Shown: one piece after another, positions 9,397 to 18,281 of the stretch
How the letters are laid out: every line of letters starts with the position of its first letter
Numbering within the stretch: position 1 is the stretch's first letter
Assembly: GCF_001007935.1 (NCBI RefSeq)
Contig: NZ_CP011451.1
Location: 1,364,001 to 1,428,000 of the forward strand
Direction of reading: 5' to 3'
DNA from: Nitrosomonas communis
GTDB taxonomy: Bacteria > Pseudomonadota > Gammaproteobacteria > Burkholderiales > Nitrosomonadaceae
Length of the DNA stretch: 64,000 nt
Made by a program: the position numbers and the translations under genes
Notes under the pieces: model-generated
Told to the model about the DNA's origin: nothing
What the model saw: only the letters and a program-made list of their open reading frames with translations
Database searches by the model: none

Positions 9397-11226
9397 TTAT
9401 CTGTCTCCAGATTGAACTACGGATATCTGATCAGCTATATTTGCACGTTGAAGGAATCCTTGACGTGCCGCAAAACGCGACAGCTTACCAGACGATGTTC
9501 TTGGAAGCGTATGAGGTGGCACTAATTCAACAAGGCAGTTAACACCAAAAGCCATATAAACCATTTGTTGCAATCGACTCATGAGTGATTGCCTTTCTTC
9601 CACGGAGGTTAAACGGCACTCAACCACTAATACGACGATTGTTGTATCATCAGATCCACTAATGCCAAAGGCTGATGCTTCTCGTGATCTTACTTCAGGC
9701 TGTTGTTCAGCAAGTTCTTCTATATCTTGAGCACGAATATTTCGGCCGTTAACAATAATAACATCAGTACGACGTCCCGTAATGTACAAATCACCTTCAA
9801 GAATAAAGCCAATATCACCTGTATCAAGCCATTTCCCTGGCTTTAGTGCTTTTTTAGTTTCTTCATGGTTATTAAAGTATCCGGTCATAATGCTATCCCC
9901 CCGGACTAAAACACTTCCAACCATCATCTGAGGTAATTCTTCTCCATTATCATCAACAATCTTAACTGTATGCTCAGGAAGTGGCCTGCCACAATTGACA
10001 AACTCATTAAATTTTCTACCTTCTGCTTGTACCCGAACGGCCATTTTCTTTTCTACTAACGTTTTGGTATCGACTTGGATACTCATTACTCCTTGGTTAA
10101 TCTTCGAAAAAGATACCGCGAGAGTCGATTCTGCCAAGCCATAGCAGGGTAAAAAAGCACGCTCATCAAATCCTGCCGCAGAAAATTTATCTGCAAAATT
10201 TCGTAATATATCTGGCCGAATCATTTCAGCTCCGATACCCGCTGCACGCCAGCAGCTTAGATCGAGCTCCTTCAGATCAGACTCACGAACTCTTAATGCA
10301 CAAAGTTTGAGGCCAAACGGTTGACTAAAAGCAATAGTACATCGGTTACGGCTAATCAATTTTAACCATTGTAATGGTCTAATTGCAAAATCTCGTGTTG
10401 CGAGATAATCCACCGATAACTGTGCAGCCATTGGCGATAATACGAGGCCTACCAAACCCATATCATGATAAAACGGAAGCCAGGAAGCACAACGATCTTT
10501 TGCGCGTACTTCCAATCCATTACGTACGATCCCGCGAAGATTACACATCAAGGCCTGTTCTGTTATAACCACACCACGAGGCATGCGTGTACTACCTGAG
10601 GTAAATTGTAAATAAGCAGTTTCTTCCGGGGAATTAGGTTGAAAAACCACTTCTATCTCTGGAAGCAACTCAAGTTGACTAGGTGTTCCAACCCATTGCA
10701 AATGATCAGTATTTAAACCTTCAGCAGCTTCTTCAAGAAAACCAATAAAATCAAGATTAGCTATTGCAATACTTGCTTGGCTACTTTCAAGCATACCGCG
10801 CAATTGTCGAACATATATCGCATGGCTACCAAGATTAACCGGTATTGGCATTGCAAAAGGAACAAGGCCTGCATAACGGCACGCGAAAAACAATTCAATA
10901 AACTCAGGTGTTGTATCAGCAATTAATGCTACACGGTCTCCGCGCGCCAAACCGAAACTAGACAAGCGGCGAGCGGCCATAAGTGCGCTTTGTTTAAGTG
11001 CACTATAGGAAAGTACCGATCGTACTCCACCCTTTGCATCATAAAAATTGTATCCTGTCGTTCCGGCTGCCGCATATTCCAGCGCATCCGTCAACGTATC
11101 AAAATCTGCTAATCGTTGAGGCAGCGTGTTAGCTGTAGGTGTCGCTGCCATTGACAATTTGCTTGAAGGCTGAGTATCAGATTCTTGCATTAGCGGATCC
11201 CCCAGCGTAATTATTGTCGAACTCAA
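9397..11226 (-). CDS. Fatty acyl-AMP ligase (FAAL-type)
   Basis: This 609-residue AMP-forming ligase activates a fatty acid as acyl-adenylate for transfer to an ACP. The adenylation core carries the phosphate-binding loop LQFTSGSTRMPRGVV at about 206-220, and the hinge region reads LDTGDIGFILEGDLYITGRR. The C-terminal subdomain (from about 490) is of the FAAL type. The start is a TTG at 11226 with GAGGGGAAG just upstream. An ATG twelve codons later, preceded by GGGGG, is an alternative. It is the first gene of the four-gene operon, so the operon promoter should lie in the AT-rich region after 11226. In Caulobacter the equivalent partner is AasR. Confidence 0.87.
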   Translation of the reverse strand: MSSTIITLGDPLMQESDTQPSSKLSMAATPTANTLPQRLADFDTLTDALEYAAAGTTGYNFYDAKGGVRSVLSYSALKQSALMAARRLSSFGLARGDRVALIADTTPEFIELFFACRYAGLVPFAMPIPVNLGSHAIYVRQLRGMLESSQASIAIANLDFIGFLEEAAEGLNTDHLQWVGTPSQLELLPEIEVVFQPNSPEETAYLQFTSGSTRMPRGVVITEQALMCNLRGIVRNGLEVRAKDRCASWLPFYHDMGLVGLVLSPMAAQLSVDYLATRDFAIRPLQWLKLISRNRCTIAFSQPFGLKLCALRVRESDLKELDLSCWRAAGIGAEMIRPDILRNFADKFSAAGFDERAFLPCYGLAESTLAVSFSKINQGVMSIQVDTKTLVEKKMAVRVQAEGRKFNEFVNCGRPLPEHTVKIVDDNGEELPQMMVGSVLVRGDSIMTGYFNNHEETKKALKPGKWLDTGDIGFILEGDLYITGRRTDVIIVNGRNIRAQDIEELAEQQPEVRSREASAFGISGSDDTTIVVLVVECRLTSVEERQSLMSRLQQMVYMAFGVNCLVELVPPHTLPRTSSGKLSRFAARQGFLQRANIADQISVVQSGDR

Positions 11227-12075
11227 GATCTTCCCCTCGAAGTAATGGTGCTGGTCATCTTATTCTAAAACTATTTTAACGCAATAATCCCCAAAGACAT
11301 TCTTATCAATGCGTTAGATAATCATCCATACGCTTCTATTGCTTCTATTTTTCGTTGCTTATTAAATACAACTGTCTCATATTCGCTGACGAAGGAGCTT
11401 ATAGTAAGGGTGATTTCCCTGTCAAGGTTATATTAATTATGTGTTGTTTTATAGCAACAGTCTTATTATCATTAATTCAATCTATAAGACTTTAATTTCT
11501 AATTTAAATTTTATGAGCAAAAATTTAAACTGATGCATAATGAACGTGCATAATTACCGCCACAATGAATAGTAATCTCAAGCTGATCTTAGCCGTAACA
11601 ATAGAACTATTCTTTTTCAAGAAAATAAAATTAGGCGGGAACCAGAATGTTTAATCTGATCCAGGAATAATGTTTAATCAAACTAATAAACCGGAAATGT
11701 TGCAAGCCAGTAGTATCGGATTAATTTCTACCAATTCCGCTTCTTACCTATAAAATAATATTAAGAAATAACCGATAGGCAGGCAATAATGCATTTGGAT
11801 ACAATCTACTCTTCAATGTAAGAAAAGGGATTGTTTTAAAATATTTAATATCTTTAAAAGCAAAAATAGGATATTGCTGTAAGAGTGAAAAAATTAATTG
11901 AATATTGAGTACAGCAATACTCCTTCTCATATGCACCCAAGCCGTTAAAATCAATAAGGCTAATTATGATACGACATATCAGATAGTTAAAGACAAATAT
12001 CAAATATCCATAAGAGGCCAGCTAATCCTGAATTTTTTTCCGATACCTCTCTAAGTAGTATATTTTACATTACTC
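11227..12075. other. AT-rich intergenic region without a recognisable gene
   Basis: About 850 bp lie between the divergent acyl-AMP ligase and the hydrogenase maturation protease. Short open frames exist but have no ribosome site, codon bias or family resemblance. The promoters of both flanking genes must be here, but I could not place convincing -35/-10 pairs. There is no repeat copy and no clear IS remnant. Confidence 0.5.
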
Positions 12076-12531
12076 ATGCCCAGACTGCTGTTATTTGGCT
12101 ACGGTAACCCAGGTCGTGGCGATGACGCACTTGGTCCCAATCTTATTGATCATATTGCATTATTGGGATTTAGCCACGTCGAATGCCAAAGTGATATGCA
12201 GCTCCAGATTGAGCATGTGATGGACGTGGCCAGATGTCATCAGGCATTGTTTATCGATGCAGACTTATCATGCGCGGAACCATTTGTTTATTCCAAAGTA
12301 GTAGCAGAAAAAGACAGGAGCTACTCGACACATGCCATGACTCCATCCACCTTATTACACGTGTATCAGGAAGTGTATGGACAGGCTGCACCACAAACTT
12401 TTTTACTTCGGATTCGAGGCTATCATTTTGAGCTTGGTGCTGCGCTAAGCAACAGAGCAGACGCAAATCTTGAGGCAGCAGTAAAGTTTGTCAGCAGATT
12501 ATGTGAAATGGATGATCTCAAAATCTTATGA
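12076..12531 (+). CDS. Hydrogenase maturation protease (HyaD/HoxW family)
   Basis: This 151-residue endopeptidase family removes the C-terminal extension of the large subunit of [NiFe] hydrogenases after nickel insertion. The signature GNPGRGDDALG is at 10-20. The predicted nickel-recognition residues are Asp17, Asp61 or Asp63, and His86, by comparison with HybD. The gene stands alone: no hydrogenase structural or hyp gene is within the window, and an IS30 remnant begins 300 bp downstream. It could serve a hydrogenase elsewhere or be left over from a lost cluster. The reading frame is intact. Confidence 0.85.
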   Translation: MPRLLLFGYGNPGRGDDALGPNLIDHIALLGFSHVECQSDMQLQIEHVMDVARCHQALFIDADLSCAEPFVYSKVVAEKDRSYSTHAMTPSTLLHVYQEVYGQAAPQTFLLRIRGYHFELGAALSNRADANLEAAVKFVSRLCEMDDLKIL

Positions 12532-12599
12532 AAAACTTCGTACCATCTATCATTTCTTCAAATGGATTTTTGAAGTTTCGTTTCGATAAGAACAGGAGA

Positions 12600-12828
12600 A
12601 TTCAAGTTTGAAGTGTATTTTTATAAGGCTAACAAGAGCAAGAGGCAAGCTACAATAGCAGCTGAGCTTCTTGAACGATCAAATAAAAGAAGTATAGATG
12701 AAGCACTGGCAACAGCTTATCCGAGAGCAACGTATCAGATTCAGAGGTTATGGAAAGCAGGTTTTAAGCAAGAAGAGAATGGTAAATAGTGCCTCTATTC
12801 AGACAAACCGGGGGATAGTGGCCAACCT
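12600..12828 (+). other. Unassigned degenerate region between protease gene and IS30 remnant
   Basis: One frame reads through about 60 residues (TIAAELLERSNKRSIDEALATA...) before a stop, but it has no recognisable start, ribosome site or family. It may be debris of the same insertion event as the IS30 remnant that follows, or of another gene. Confidence 0.3.
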
Positions 12829-13178
12829 ATGCGCAGTCAGAGACCGCGACACAAGTGCTATGCAAACGGAAGAAAGCGGTGTGGCACAATTCGCAACAAG
12901 ATCAGCATCGATGACCCGCACGGAATGGTTGAGCAAAGCACGCGTATAGGTAATTGGGCAAGCGATACTTTGATCGGCAAGCGCCATCTCAAGGGGCACC
13001 GGTCACCATGGCAGAGCAGAAATCGCATCATATTCTCGTAGGCAGACTACCACCTAAACATGCTGAAGGGGTAACAGAAAGGACCCGCCAGCTTTACCCC
13101 CCTCACCAGCACAAATGTCATACTGTAACCTTTGAGAAGGGTAAGGAAATTGCCGGACATAAAACTATCGCAAGCTAA
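12829..13178 (+). pseudogene. IS30-family transposase remnant
   Basis: Two adjacent frames encode the central part of an IS30-type DDE transposase. The first carries RGKRxG-like and GTIRNKISIDD, then IGNWASDTLIGK, where intact relatives read IGxWExDTIIGK. The second carries GAPVTMAEQKSHHILVGRLP and HTVTFEKGKEIAGHKTIAS, corresponding to the ALVTLVERKSR and HTITFDNGKEFAxH blocks. A frameshift near 12990 joins them. Catalytic positions are altered: Glu after W is Ala, and Asp in FDNGKEF is Glu. Both N- and C-terminal parts are missing. The remnant stops abruptly where the HAD gene's 3' end begins. It is inactive. Confidence 0.85.
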
Positions 13179-13827
13179 TAATTGGCCATCCATTCTGTTG
13201 CGCATATCCCTCAAGAGTAGCATCAGGATCAACGGCAACAGGATGCGTCACTTTCTTCAGAAGCGGCAAATCATTCAGAGAATCACTGTAAAACCAGCTT
13301 TCCAGAAAAGAGAGCCAAGTAAGATTATGCTTATCCAACCATTGCTCTAATCGCGTGATTTTCCCTTCTCTGAAGGAGGGTATTCCTGATACTCGGCCTG
13401 TGAATTGACCTTCTTTTTGTTCTGGCTCAGTTGCAATTAGGTGATCAATGCCTAATATCCGTGCAATTGGAGCAGTTACAAAACTATTGGTTGCTGTTAT
13501 GATGATGCATACATTACGTTCAAGTTTATGCTTAGCAACCAGATCATGCGCACCAGGCGCAATCAATGGCATGATTTTTTTTTGAATAAATTCACTGCGC
13601 CATGCATCAAGCTGCTCTCGTGAGTGACGCGCTAATGGCTTTAGCTGAAAATCGAGAAATTCATGAATATCCAGTGTACCCGCTTTGTATTGCTCATAAA
13701 ATTCGATGTTGCGCGCTTCATACACTTCACGATCAAGCACTCTCTGTTCAATTAGAAATTGCGCCCATTGAAAATCACTATCTCCGGCAAGGAGTGTATT
13801 ATCTAAATCAAATAAAGCCAACTTCAT
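13165..13827 (-). CDS. HAD superfamily IB hydrolase (SerB-like phosphatase)
   Basis: This 220-residue haloacid-dehalogenase phosphatase of subfamily IB has the nucleophile motif FDLDNTLL (Asp7, Asp9). Motif II lies around IIITATNSF, followed by a lysine (REGK), and the acidic motif is YSDSLNDLPLL. The family includes phosphoserine phosphatases and lipid or carbohydrate phosphatases; the substrate is unknown. The start overlaps the hda stop by four bases, so the two genes are translationally coupled. The last four codons overlap the end of the IS30 remnant on the other strand, but the C-terminus (GWPIISLR) looks native. Confidence 0.9.
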   Translation of the reverse strand: MKLALFDLDNTLLAGDSDFQWAQFLIEQRVLDREVYEARNIEFYEQYKAGTLDIHEFLDFQLKPLARHSREQLDAWRSEFIQKKIMPLIAPGAHDLVAKHKLERNVCIIITATNSFVTAPIARILGIDHLIATEPEQKEGQFTGRVSGIPSFREGKITRLEQWLDKHNLTWLSFLESWFYSDSLNDLPLLKKVTHPVAVDPDATLEGYAQQNGWPIISLR

Positions 13828-14504
13828 AAGGCTACCTGTAATAATTCGCGCAATAAAGGAAGTGTTATTGGTCGCTGCTTAGCAAGAGAGTAGCGGTCCA
13901 ATGCATCAATTACTCTGATCAGAGCAGGTAAATTACGCTGCTGATGCTGCAGCAAATAATCGCAAATCTCATAAGGCAGCTCAAATCCGCAACTGATTGC
14001 ATGATTCTTCATAGCTTCTCTCTTTTCCTCATCATTTAATTCATGTATCTGATAAACCAACCCCCAGGCAAGACGCGTAACTAAATCTTGCCGTAAAGAC
14101 AGCCGTGCAGGGGATACTTCACCACTTACCAAAAACAATGCATCTCCCTCCTCTCGCACTTGGTTATAAAAGTTAAATAATCTGATTTGGGCAGCCGCCC
14201 CTAATCGCTCTACATTATCAATTGCCATACAACGAATAGAAGCGGCCTCAAACGCAAACTCACTATTAATTTCGCATGAAACATACATTGCTTTGAGTTC
14301 TTGTTGAATAAATGCCTCAACTACTGCCTGCAACAAATGGCTTTTACCACATCCAGAATTGCCCCATACGTAAATAAAACGCTCTAGATTTTGATTGGTT
14401 AAAGCATTTTTAAGCGTTTGTAGCAGCTCAAAATTATGTCCTGGAATAAAATTCTCCAGTGTAGGAGGCCGTGGTGACGAAATATCGAGTAATAGTTGTT
14501 TCAT
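13824..14504 (-). CDS. hda: DnaA regulatory inactivator Hda
   Basis: Hda is an AAA+ relative of DnaA. With the DNA-loaded sliding clamp it stimulates DnaA-ATP hydrolysis and so limits re-initiation of replication. I place the start at the ATG at 14504 (MKQLLLDISSP), giving 226 residues and the N-terminal clamp-binding motif QLLLD that Hda proteins need at their extreme N-terminus. A longer frame reaching 14534 exists but would bury this motif. Walker A is GNSGCGKSH (about 48-56 from this start) and the Walker B segment is CMAIDNVERL. It is followed directly by the HAD phosphatase. In many relatives hda sits beside purM and an AI-2E family transporter; here these are 6 kb away. Confidence 0.9.
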   Translation of the reverse strand: MKQLLLDISSPRPPTLENFIPGHNFELLQTLKNALTNQNLERFIYVWGNSGCGKSHLLQAVVEAFIQQELKAMYVSCEINSEFAFEAASIRCMAIDNVERLGAAAQIRLFNFYNQVREEGDALFLVSGEVSPARLSLRQDLVTRLAWGLVYQIHELNDEEKREAMKNHAISCGFELPYEICDYLLQHQQRNLPALIRVIDALDRYSLAKQRPITLPLLRELLQVAL

Positions 14505-14576
14505 GGATGCATACTGGAACCATTTCAAGAACAATCCTGCATCATTTGTCTATCGATACAATCATCAATATTTACT

Positions 14577-15092
14577 TCAGGACAAACGAACCGTTCTAGA
14601 CTTATAGTCTCCAATTTTTGGCAAATGTATAGTCAATACACCATTCTTGTAATTAGCTTCTGCTCTATCAATATCCACATTGTGTGGCAATGGAATCGAG
14701 CGCTGGAAGGATCCATAAGCACGTTCCATAATATGGTAAGTACTATCATGGGTAACCCTTTCGAAGCGTTTTTCTCCACTTAAATAGAGTTTGTTTCCAT
14801 CAATGGTAATTTGCCAATCTTCCTTCTCAATACCAGGCGCTTCCACGCGCACAACGATCTCCTTATCTGTTTCCTCCACTTCTCCTGCTAGTAAACCCCA
14901 TCGTGGAAAAACGGGTAGTTGACTTTCACTTTCAGTAGTCACTTCATTTTTGTCATCTTTATTACGGCCAAAATGAGTTAGCGCTTCTCCGCTCCGAGTG
15001 AGCAATTCGCGCCAACCATCAGACAGATTTTCCCATGCACGGCCCAACTCACGACCAATGCTTTTTCCTGCCTCTTTTAATGATTCGAGCAT
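14577..15092 (-). CDS. Small heat shock protein (Hsp20/alpha-crystallin)
   Basis: This 171-residue ATP-independent holdase chaperone has a variable N-terminus (about 1-65) with helical SLKEAGKSIG...AWENLSDGWREL. An alpha-crystallin domain spans about 70-165 and includes VRVEAPGIEKEDWQI, LYLSGEKR, AYGSFQRSIPLP and GVLTIHLPK. The ATG is preceded by GGAGGG at good spacing. The end of the gene is 73 bp from the start of hda. Together with the downstream genes to 19677 it looks like part of a stress-response neighbourhood, although no heat-shock promoter was recognised. Confidence 0.95.
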   Translation of the reverse strand: MLESLKEAGKSIGRELGRAWENLSDGWRELLTRSGEALTHFGRNKDDKNEVTTESESQLPVFPRWGLLAGEVEETDKEIVVRVEAPGIEKEDWQITIDGNKLYLSGEKRFERVTHDSTYHIMERAYGSFQRSIPLPHNVDIDRAEANYKNGVLTIHLPKIGDYKSRTVRLS

Positions 15093-15156
15093 AATTCTCC
15101 CTCCATTTCATCATTTAAAAAATAGATTAATCATTATCTTATAATCAAGGATACTA

Positions 15157-15675
15157 TCAACGTGACCAGCTCACTCGTAGCAAGTTTTCTTCCGGATTAT
15201 AGTGAAACTCGAGCTCGCCCTGATAAGAATCATGGATCTTTTCGCCCATCCCACGCGCAAGATGGATATCTGTAGTAGTAATCAATGTGGAATCAGGTTT
15301 TTCTTCAATCTCCATGATGCGCTTAACGGGATGTTCTGCACGCTGGTACTTTTCCTCATGATGCACTAGATGCATGATTTCTTCGCGATGCGCTAAAAAG
15401 AAAGGCCCTTCCAGAGTCAAAAAACCCGCCGGATAATGATCATGAATGCGATGGCAAGCAGAGCACATTTCTTGATGTGCGTTTGCTGGCGCAGGCAACC
15501 ACTGCCAGCGTCCCTCATGAAAAACTGCATTACATTCTGGACAAACGGTTGGTTCATGTAACTTACCTCTGAGCTTATAAGCATCGTGTACTTTCTCCTG
15601 AAAAATACCATCACGTCGAGTAATCGTATAGAAGCCAGGGGGGACCGTAGAAAAACTTTTATTAGAATGACTCAT
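15157..15675 (-). CDS. BCAM0308-like zinc-ribbon protein
   Basis: This soluble protein of about 172 residues has two CxxC pairs, VCPECNAVF and MCSACHRIH, which suggest one bound zinc. A His-rich segment follows (HREEIMHLVHHEEK). The start at 15675 is set by a strong AAAGGAGG eight bases upstream of ATG AGT CAT. A longer frame reaching 15738 lacks any such signal. It resembles proteins annotated as the BCAM0308 family, named after a Burkholderia cenocepacia gene in a low-oxygen-activated region. Function is unknown. Neighbours here (Hsp20, phosphoribosyltransferase, hydrolase) fit that context. Confidence 0.75.
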   Translation of the reverse strand: MSHSNKSFSTVPPGFYTITRRDGIFQEKVHDAYKLRGKLHEPTVCPECNAVFHEGRWQWLPAPANAHQEMCSACHRIHDHYPAGFLTLEGPFFLAHREEIMHLVHHEEKYQRAEHPVKRIMEIEEKPDSTLITTTDIHLARGMGEKIHDSYQGELEFHYNPEENLLRVSWSR

Positions 15676-15919
15676 AGCACATGCCTCCTTTAATAAATAT
15701 GAAATATAAGTGTCATGACTTGATTTAATAAGGCACAAGGTTCAATTTAGATCATATTACTTTTTGATCGATCAAAACTACGGATCTACGGATTCTGCAT
15801 TCTTAAGTCTCATATCCTACCTCTCTTTTAAATGATTAACCAGACTGCCGTCATAAAACTGATTACACTATCCATTTAAGCGGATGGTTTGAGTAACAGC
15901 CAGAAAGGAGGAAAAAGAA

Positions 15920-16549
15920 ATGTTTCATGATCGTAAAGAAGCAGCCATCTTATTGGCAGAGCAACTGAATCCGTATCAGGGTCAGCATCCATTGGTATTA
16001 GCGATTCCACGTGGTGCTGTACCAATGGCGAAAATTATTGCCGATACGCTAAAGGGTGACATGGATGTCGTGCTCGTGCGTAAATTACGTGCTCCTGACA
16101 ACCCGGAATTTGCAATTGGCTCAATAGATGAAACAGGTTGGACTTACCTGGCCGAATATGCCCATCAAGTGGTAAGCAATCCAGCTTATATTGAGCAGGA
16201 AAAAACGTCTCAACTCGAAGTCATGCATGAACGGCGCAACAGTTATACACCGATTCGTCCACCTCTTGATCCACAAGGACGTATCGTGATCATAGTAGAT
16301 GATGGTCTGGCAACCGGCTCTACTATGATTGCTGCTCTGCATGCCGTACGCGCTAAACATCCTCAAAAATTGATATGTGCGGTACCCGTTGCACCACCTG
16401 ATACTTTGGCTAAAGTTACACCTTATGCTGATGAGATCGTTTGCCTGGAGGCACCAGAACTGTTTTACTCAGTAGGACAATTTTATCAGTCATTTCCTCA
16501 GGTTAGTGATGAGGAGGTGATTACGCTATTGAGCAAAAACGACAAATAA
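15920..16549 (+). CDS. Phosphoribosyltransferase-domain protein
   Basis: This 209-residue type I PRTase fold protein carries the PRPP-binding loop VDDGLATGST at 126-135, preceded by the hydrophobic strand RIVIIV. N-terminal LAIPRGAVPMAKIIAD supplies the other conserved loop. AGAAAGGAGG precedes the ATG at optimal spacing, so it is probably well expressed. Such proteins often occur next to, or fused with, the dienelactone-hydrolase-like protein found here on the opposite strand; the two stop codons abut at 16549/16550. The reaction is unknown. It is not one of the housekeeping purine or pyrimidine PRTases. Confidence 0.88.
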   Translation: MFHDRKEAAILLAEQLNPYQGQHPLVLAIPRGAVPMAKIIADTLKGDMDVVLVRKLRAPDNPEFAIGSIDETGWTYLAEYAHQVVSNPAYIEQEKTSQLEVMHERRNSYTPIRPPLDPQGRIVIIVDDGLATGSTMIAALHAVRAKHPQKLICAVPVAPPDTLAKVTPYADEIVCLEAPELFYSVGQFYQSFPQVSDEEVITLLSKNDK

Positions 16550-17188
16550 TTATTTGGGAATACTGAAATGCTGGACAAACCAGTCTGCTGCATGACGCGC
16601 AACCTGTTCCAGCGTGCCAGGTTCCTCAAATAAGTGGGTTGCTCCTGAAATCAAGGTAAGTCGCTTTTCACAATTCAATAGTGAATAAGCTTGTTGATTT
16701 AATTCAATCACCTCGTAATCTGCTCCACCAACAAGTAGCAAGGTAGGAGCATTAACTTCTCTTAAGGCCTGTTCACCAGCGAGATCAGGGCGCCCACCGC
16801 GCGACACGATAGCCGTAATTTTATTCCCCAATTTTGCGGCAGCCTGCAGTGCAGCGGCAGCGCCTGTACTGGCACCAAAATATCCTGCTTGCGATGATTG
16901 CGTCTTTGATTCCCCTTCCAACCATGCGGTGGCGGCAAGCAGACGTCGTGTGAGCAATTCGATATCAAAGCGTGTTGCATAATCCCGATCTTCTTCTTGC
17001 GTCAGCAGATCAAATAATAGCGTGCCGATCCCATGATCCTGTAGCACTTTGGCTACATAGGTATTACGGGGACTAAAGCGGCTACTACCACTGCCATGCG
17101 CAAATAACACCACACCTGCTGCAGCAGATGGTAACACCAATTCACCACCTAGTCGGGCAGCGCCATCCTGAATCAATACCTCACTCAT
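16550..17188 (-). CDS. Alpha/beta hydrolase (dienelactone hydrolase-like)
   Basis: This 212-residue serine hydrolase has the nucleophile elbow GASTGA (Ser107). The acid is Asp157 in VGGADYEV and the histidine is His185 in GATHLFEEP. The oxyanion segment LFAHGSGSSRFSPRN is typical of the small hydrolases paired with phosphoribosyltransferases. The substrate is unknown. The ATG lies one base after the stop of the radical SAM gene, and the ribosome site AGGAGG is formed by the last codons of that gene, so the two are tightly coupled. It is convergent with the phosphoribosyltransferase, with no spacer. Confidence 0.88.
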   Translation of the reverse strand: MSEVLIQDGAARLGGELVLPSAAAGVVLFAHGSGSSRFSPRNTYVAKVLQDHGIGTLLFDLLTQEEDRDYATRFDIELLTRRLLAATAWLEGESKTQSSQAGYFGASTGAAAALQAAAKLGNKITAIVSRGGRPDLAGEQALREVNAPTLLLVGGADYEVIELNQQAYSLLNCEKRLTLISGATHLFEEPGTLEQVARHAADWFVQHFSIPK

Positions 17189-17189
17189 A

Positions 17190-18281
17190 CTAACCTCCTA
17201 TAGTAACCGACATGCGCCGTCTGCCAAATGTCTCGGCATATTCATCAAAACGTCCTGCAATAGCAATATCGCAATCAGGACAATGGCTATTGGAAGTGAG
17301 ACGATAGTGGGCGATTTCATACCAGTCACGCTCAATCAAGGTGGTACTACATGATGGGCAGAAGGTGATATCTCCGTCTTTATTATGCATATTTCCCGTA
17401 TAAACGTAATTGAGCCCTGCCATGTGGGCAATGTTACGCGCTCGAATAAGCGTACTCATTGGAGTGCTTGGCATATCAATCATTTTGTAGTCGGGATGAA
17501 ATGCGGTGAAGTGTATCGGCACCTCCACACCAAGTTCTCTTGCCACCCATTCACTCAGTGCCTGCAACTCTTCTGTAGAATCATTGAGCCCGGGGATTAA
17601 TAATGTAGTTAGCTCAAGCCATACCTGCGTTTCGTGCTTGAGGTATTTCAATGTCTCGAGCACTGGCTGCAAGCGCGAGCCGGTTTGCTTGACATAAAAT
17701 TCCTCTGTAAATGCTTTTAGATCGACATTAGCGGCATCCATTTTAGCGAAGAAATCGCGCCGAGGCTCAGCATGGATATACCCGGCAGTAACTGCGACGG
17801 TCTTAATATTGCGCTCATGACATGCATCGGCCACATCCATGGCATATTCTGCAAAAATGACCGGGTCGTTATAAGTAAAAGCAACACTTTTACAACCCAA
17901 ACGTTCAGCAGTTCGCGCAATAGCTTCCGAGCTTGCCTGATCAGCAAGATTATCGAAATTACGTGATTTGGAAATATCCCAGTTCTGACAAAATTTGCAG
18001 GCAAGATTACACCCTGCAGTGCCAAACGACAGCACGCTGCTGCCCGGATAAAAGTGATTCAGCGGCTTTTTTTCAATAGGATCAACACAGAAACCCGAAG
18101 AACGACCATAGGTCGTCAGCGCCATTTCATCATCTAGCCGGCCGCGCACGAAGCAGACACCGCGCTGTCCTTCATGCAATCTACAATCACGTGGACACAA
18201 ATCACATTGGATACGTCCATCACTCAACCAATGCCAATACTTAGCAGGATATCGTTCTGCACTGCTAATCGGTTCATCCAT
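17190..18281 (-). CDS. amrS: AmmeMemoRadiSam system radical SAM enzyme
   Basis: This 363-residue radical SAM protein has the cluster motif CNLACKFC (Cys91, Cys95, Cys98). It begins with a cysteine-rich segment (CDLCPRDCRLHEGQRGVC) and ends with another CPSC/CPDC zinc-like pair, as in pyruvate-formate-lyase-activating-like enzymes of the AmmeMemoRadiSam system. The reaction of the system is not established. The start ATG overlaps the end of the AMMECR1-like gene by eight bases. The gene belongs to the operon amrB-amrA-amrS-hydrolase. Since amrB is frameshifted in this sequence, the system may be incomplete. Confidence 0.9.
   Translation of the reverse strand: MDEPISSAERYPAKYWHWLSDGRIQCDLCPRDCRLHEGQRGVCFVRGRLDDEMALTTYGRSSGFCVDPIEKKPLNHFYPGSSVLSFGTAGCNLACKFCQNWDISKSRNFDNLADQASSEAIARTAERLGCKSVAFTYNDPVIFAEYAMDVADACHERNIKTVAVTAGYIHAEPRRDFFAKMDAANVDLKAFTEEFYVKQTGSRLQPVLETLKYLKHETQVWLELTTLLIPGLNDSTEELQALSEWVARELGVEVPIHFTAFHPDYKMIDMPSTPMSTLIRARNIAHMAGLNYVYTGNMHNKDGDITFCPSCSTTLIERDWYEIAHYRLTSNSHCPDCDIAIAGRFDEYAETFGRRRMSVTIGG

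Noticed and set aside
8917-9525. Plus-strand 202-residue open frame opposite the SDR and ligase genes
   Set aside because: Antisense to two well-supported genes, with no family resemblance.
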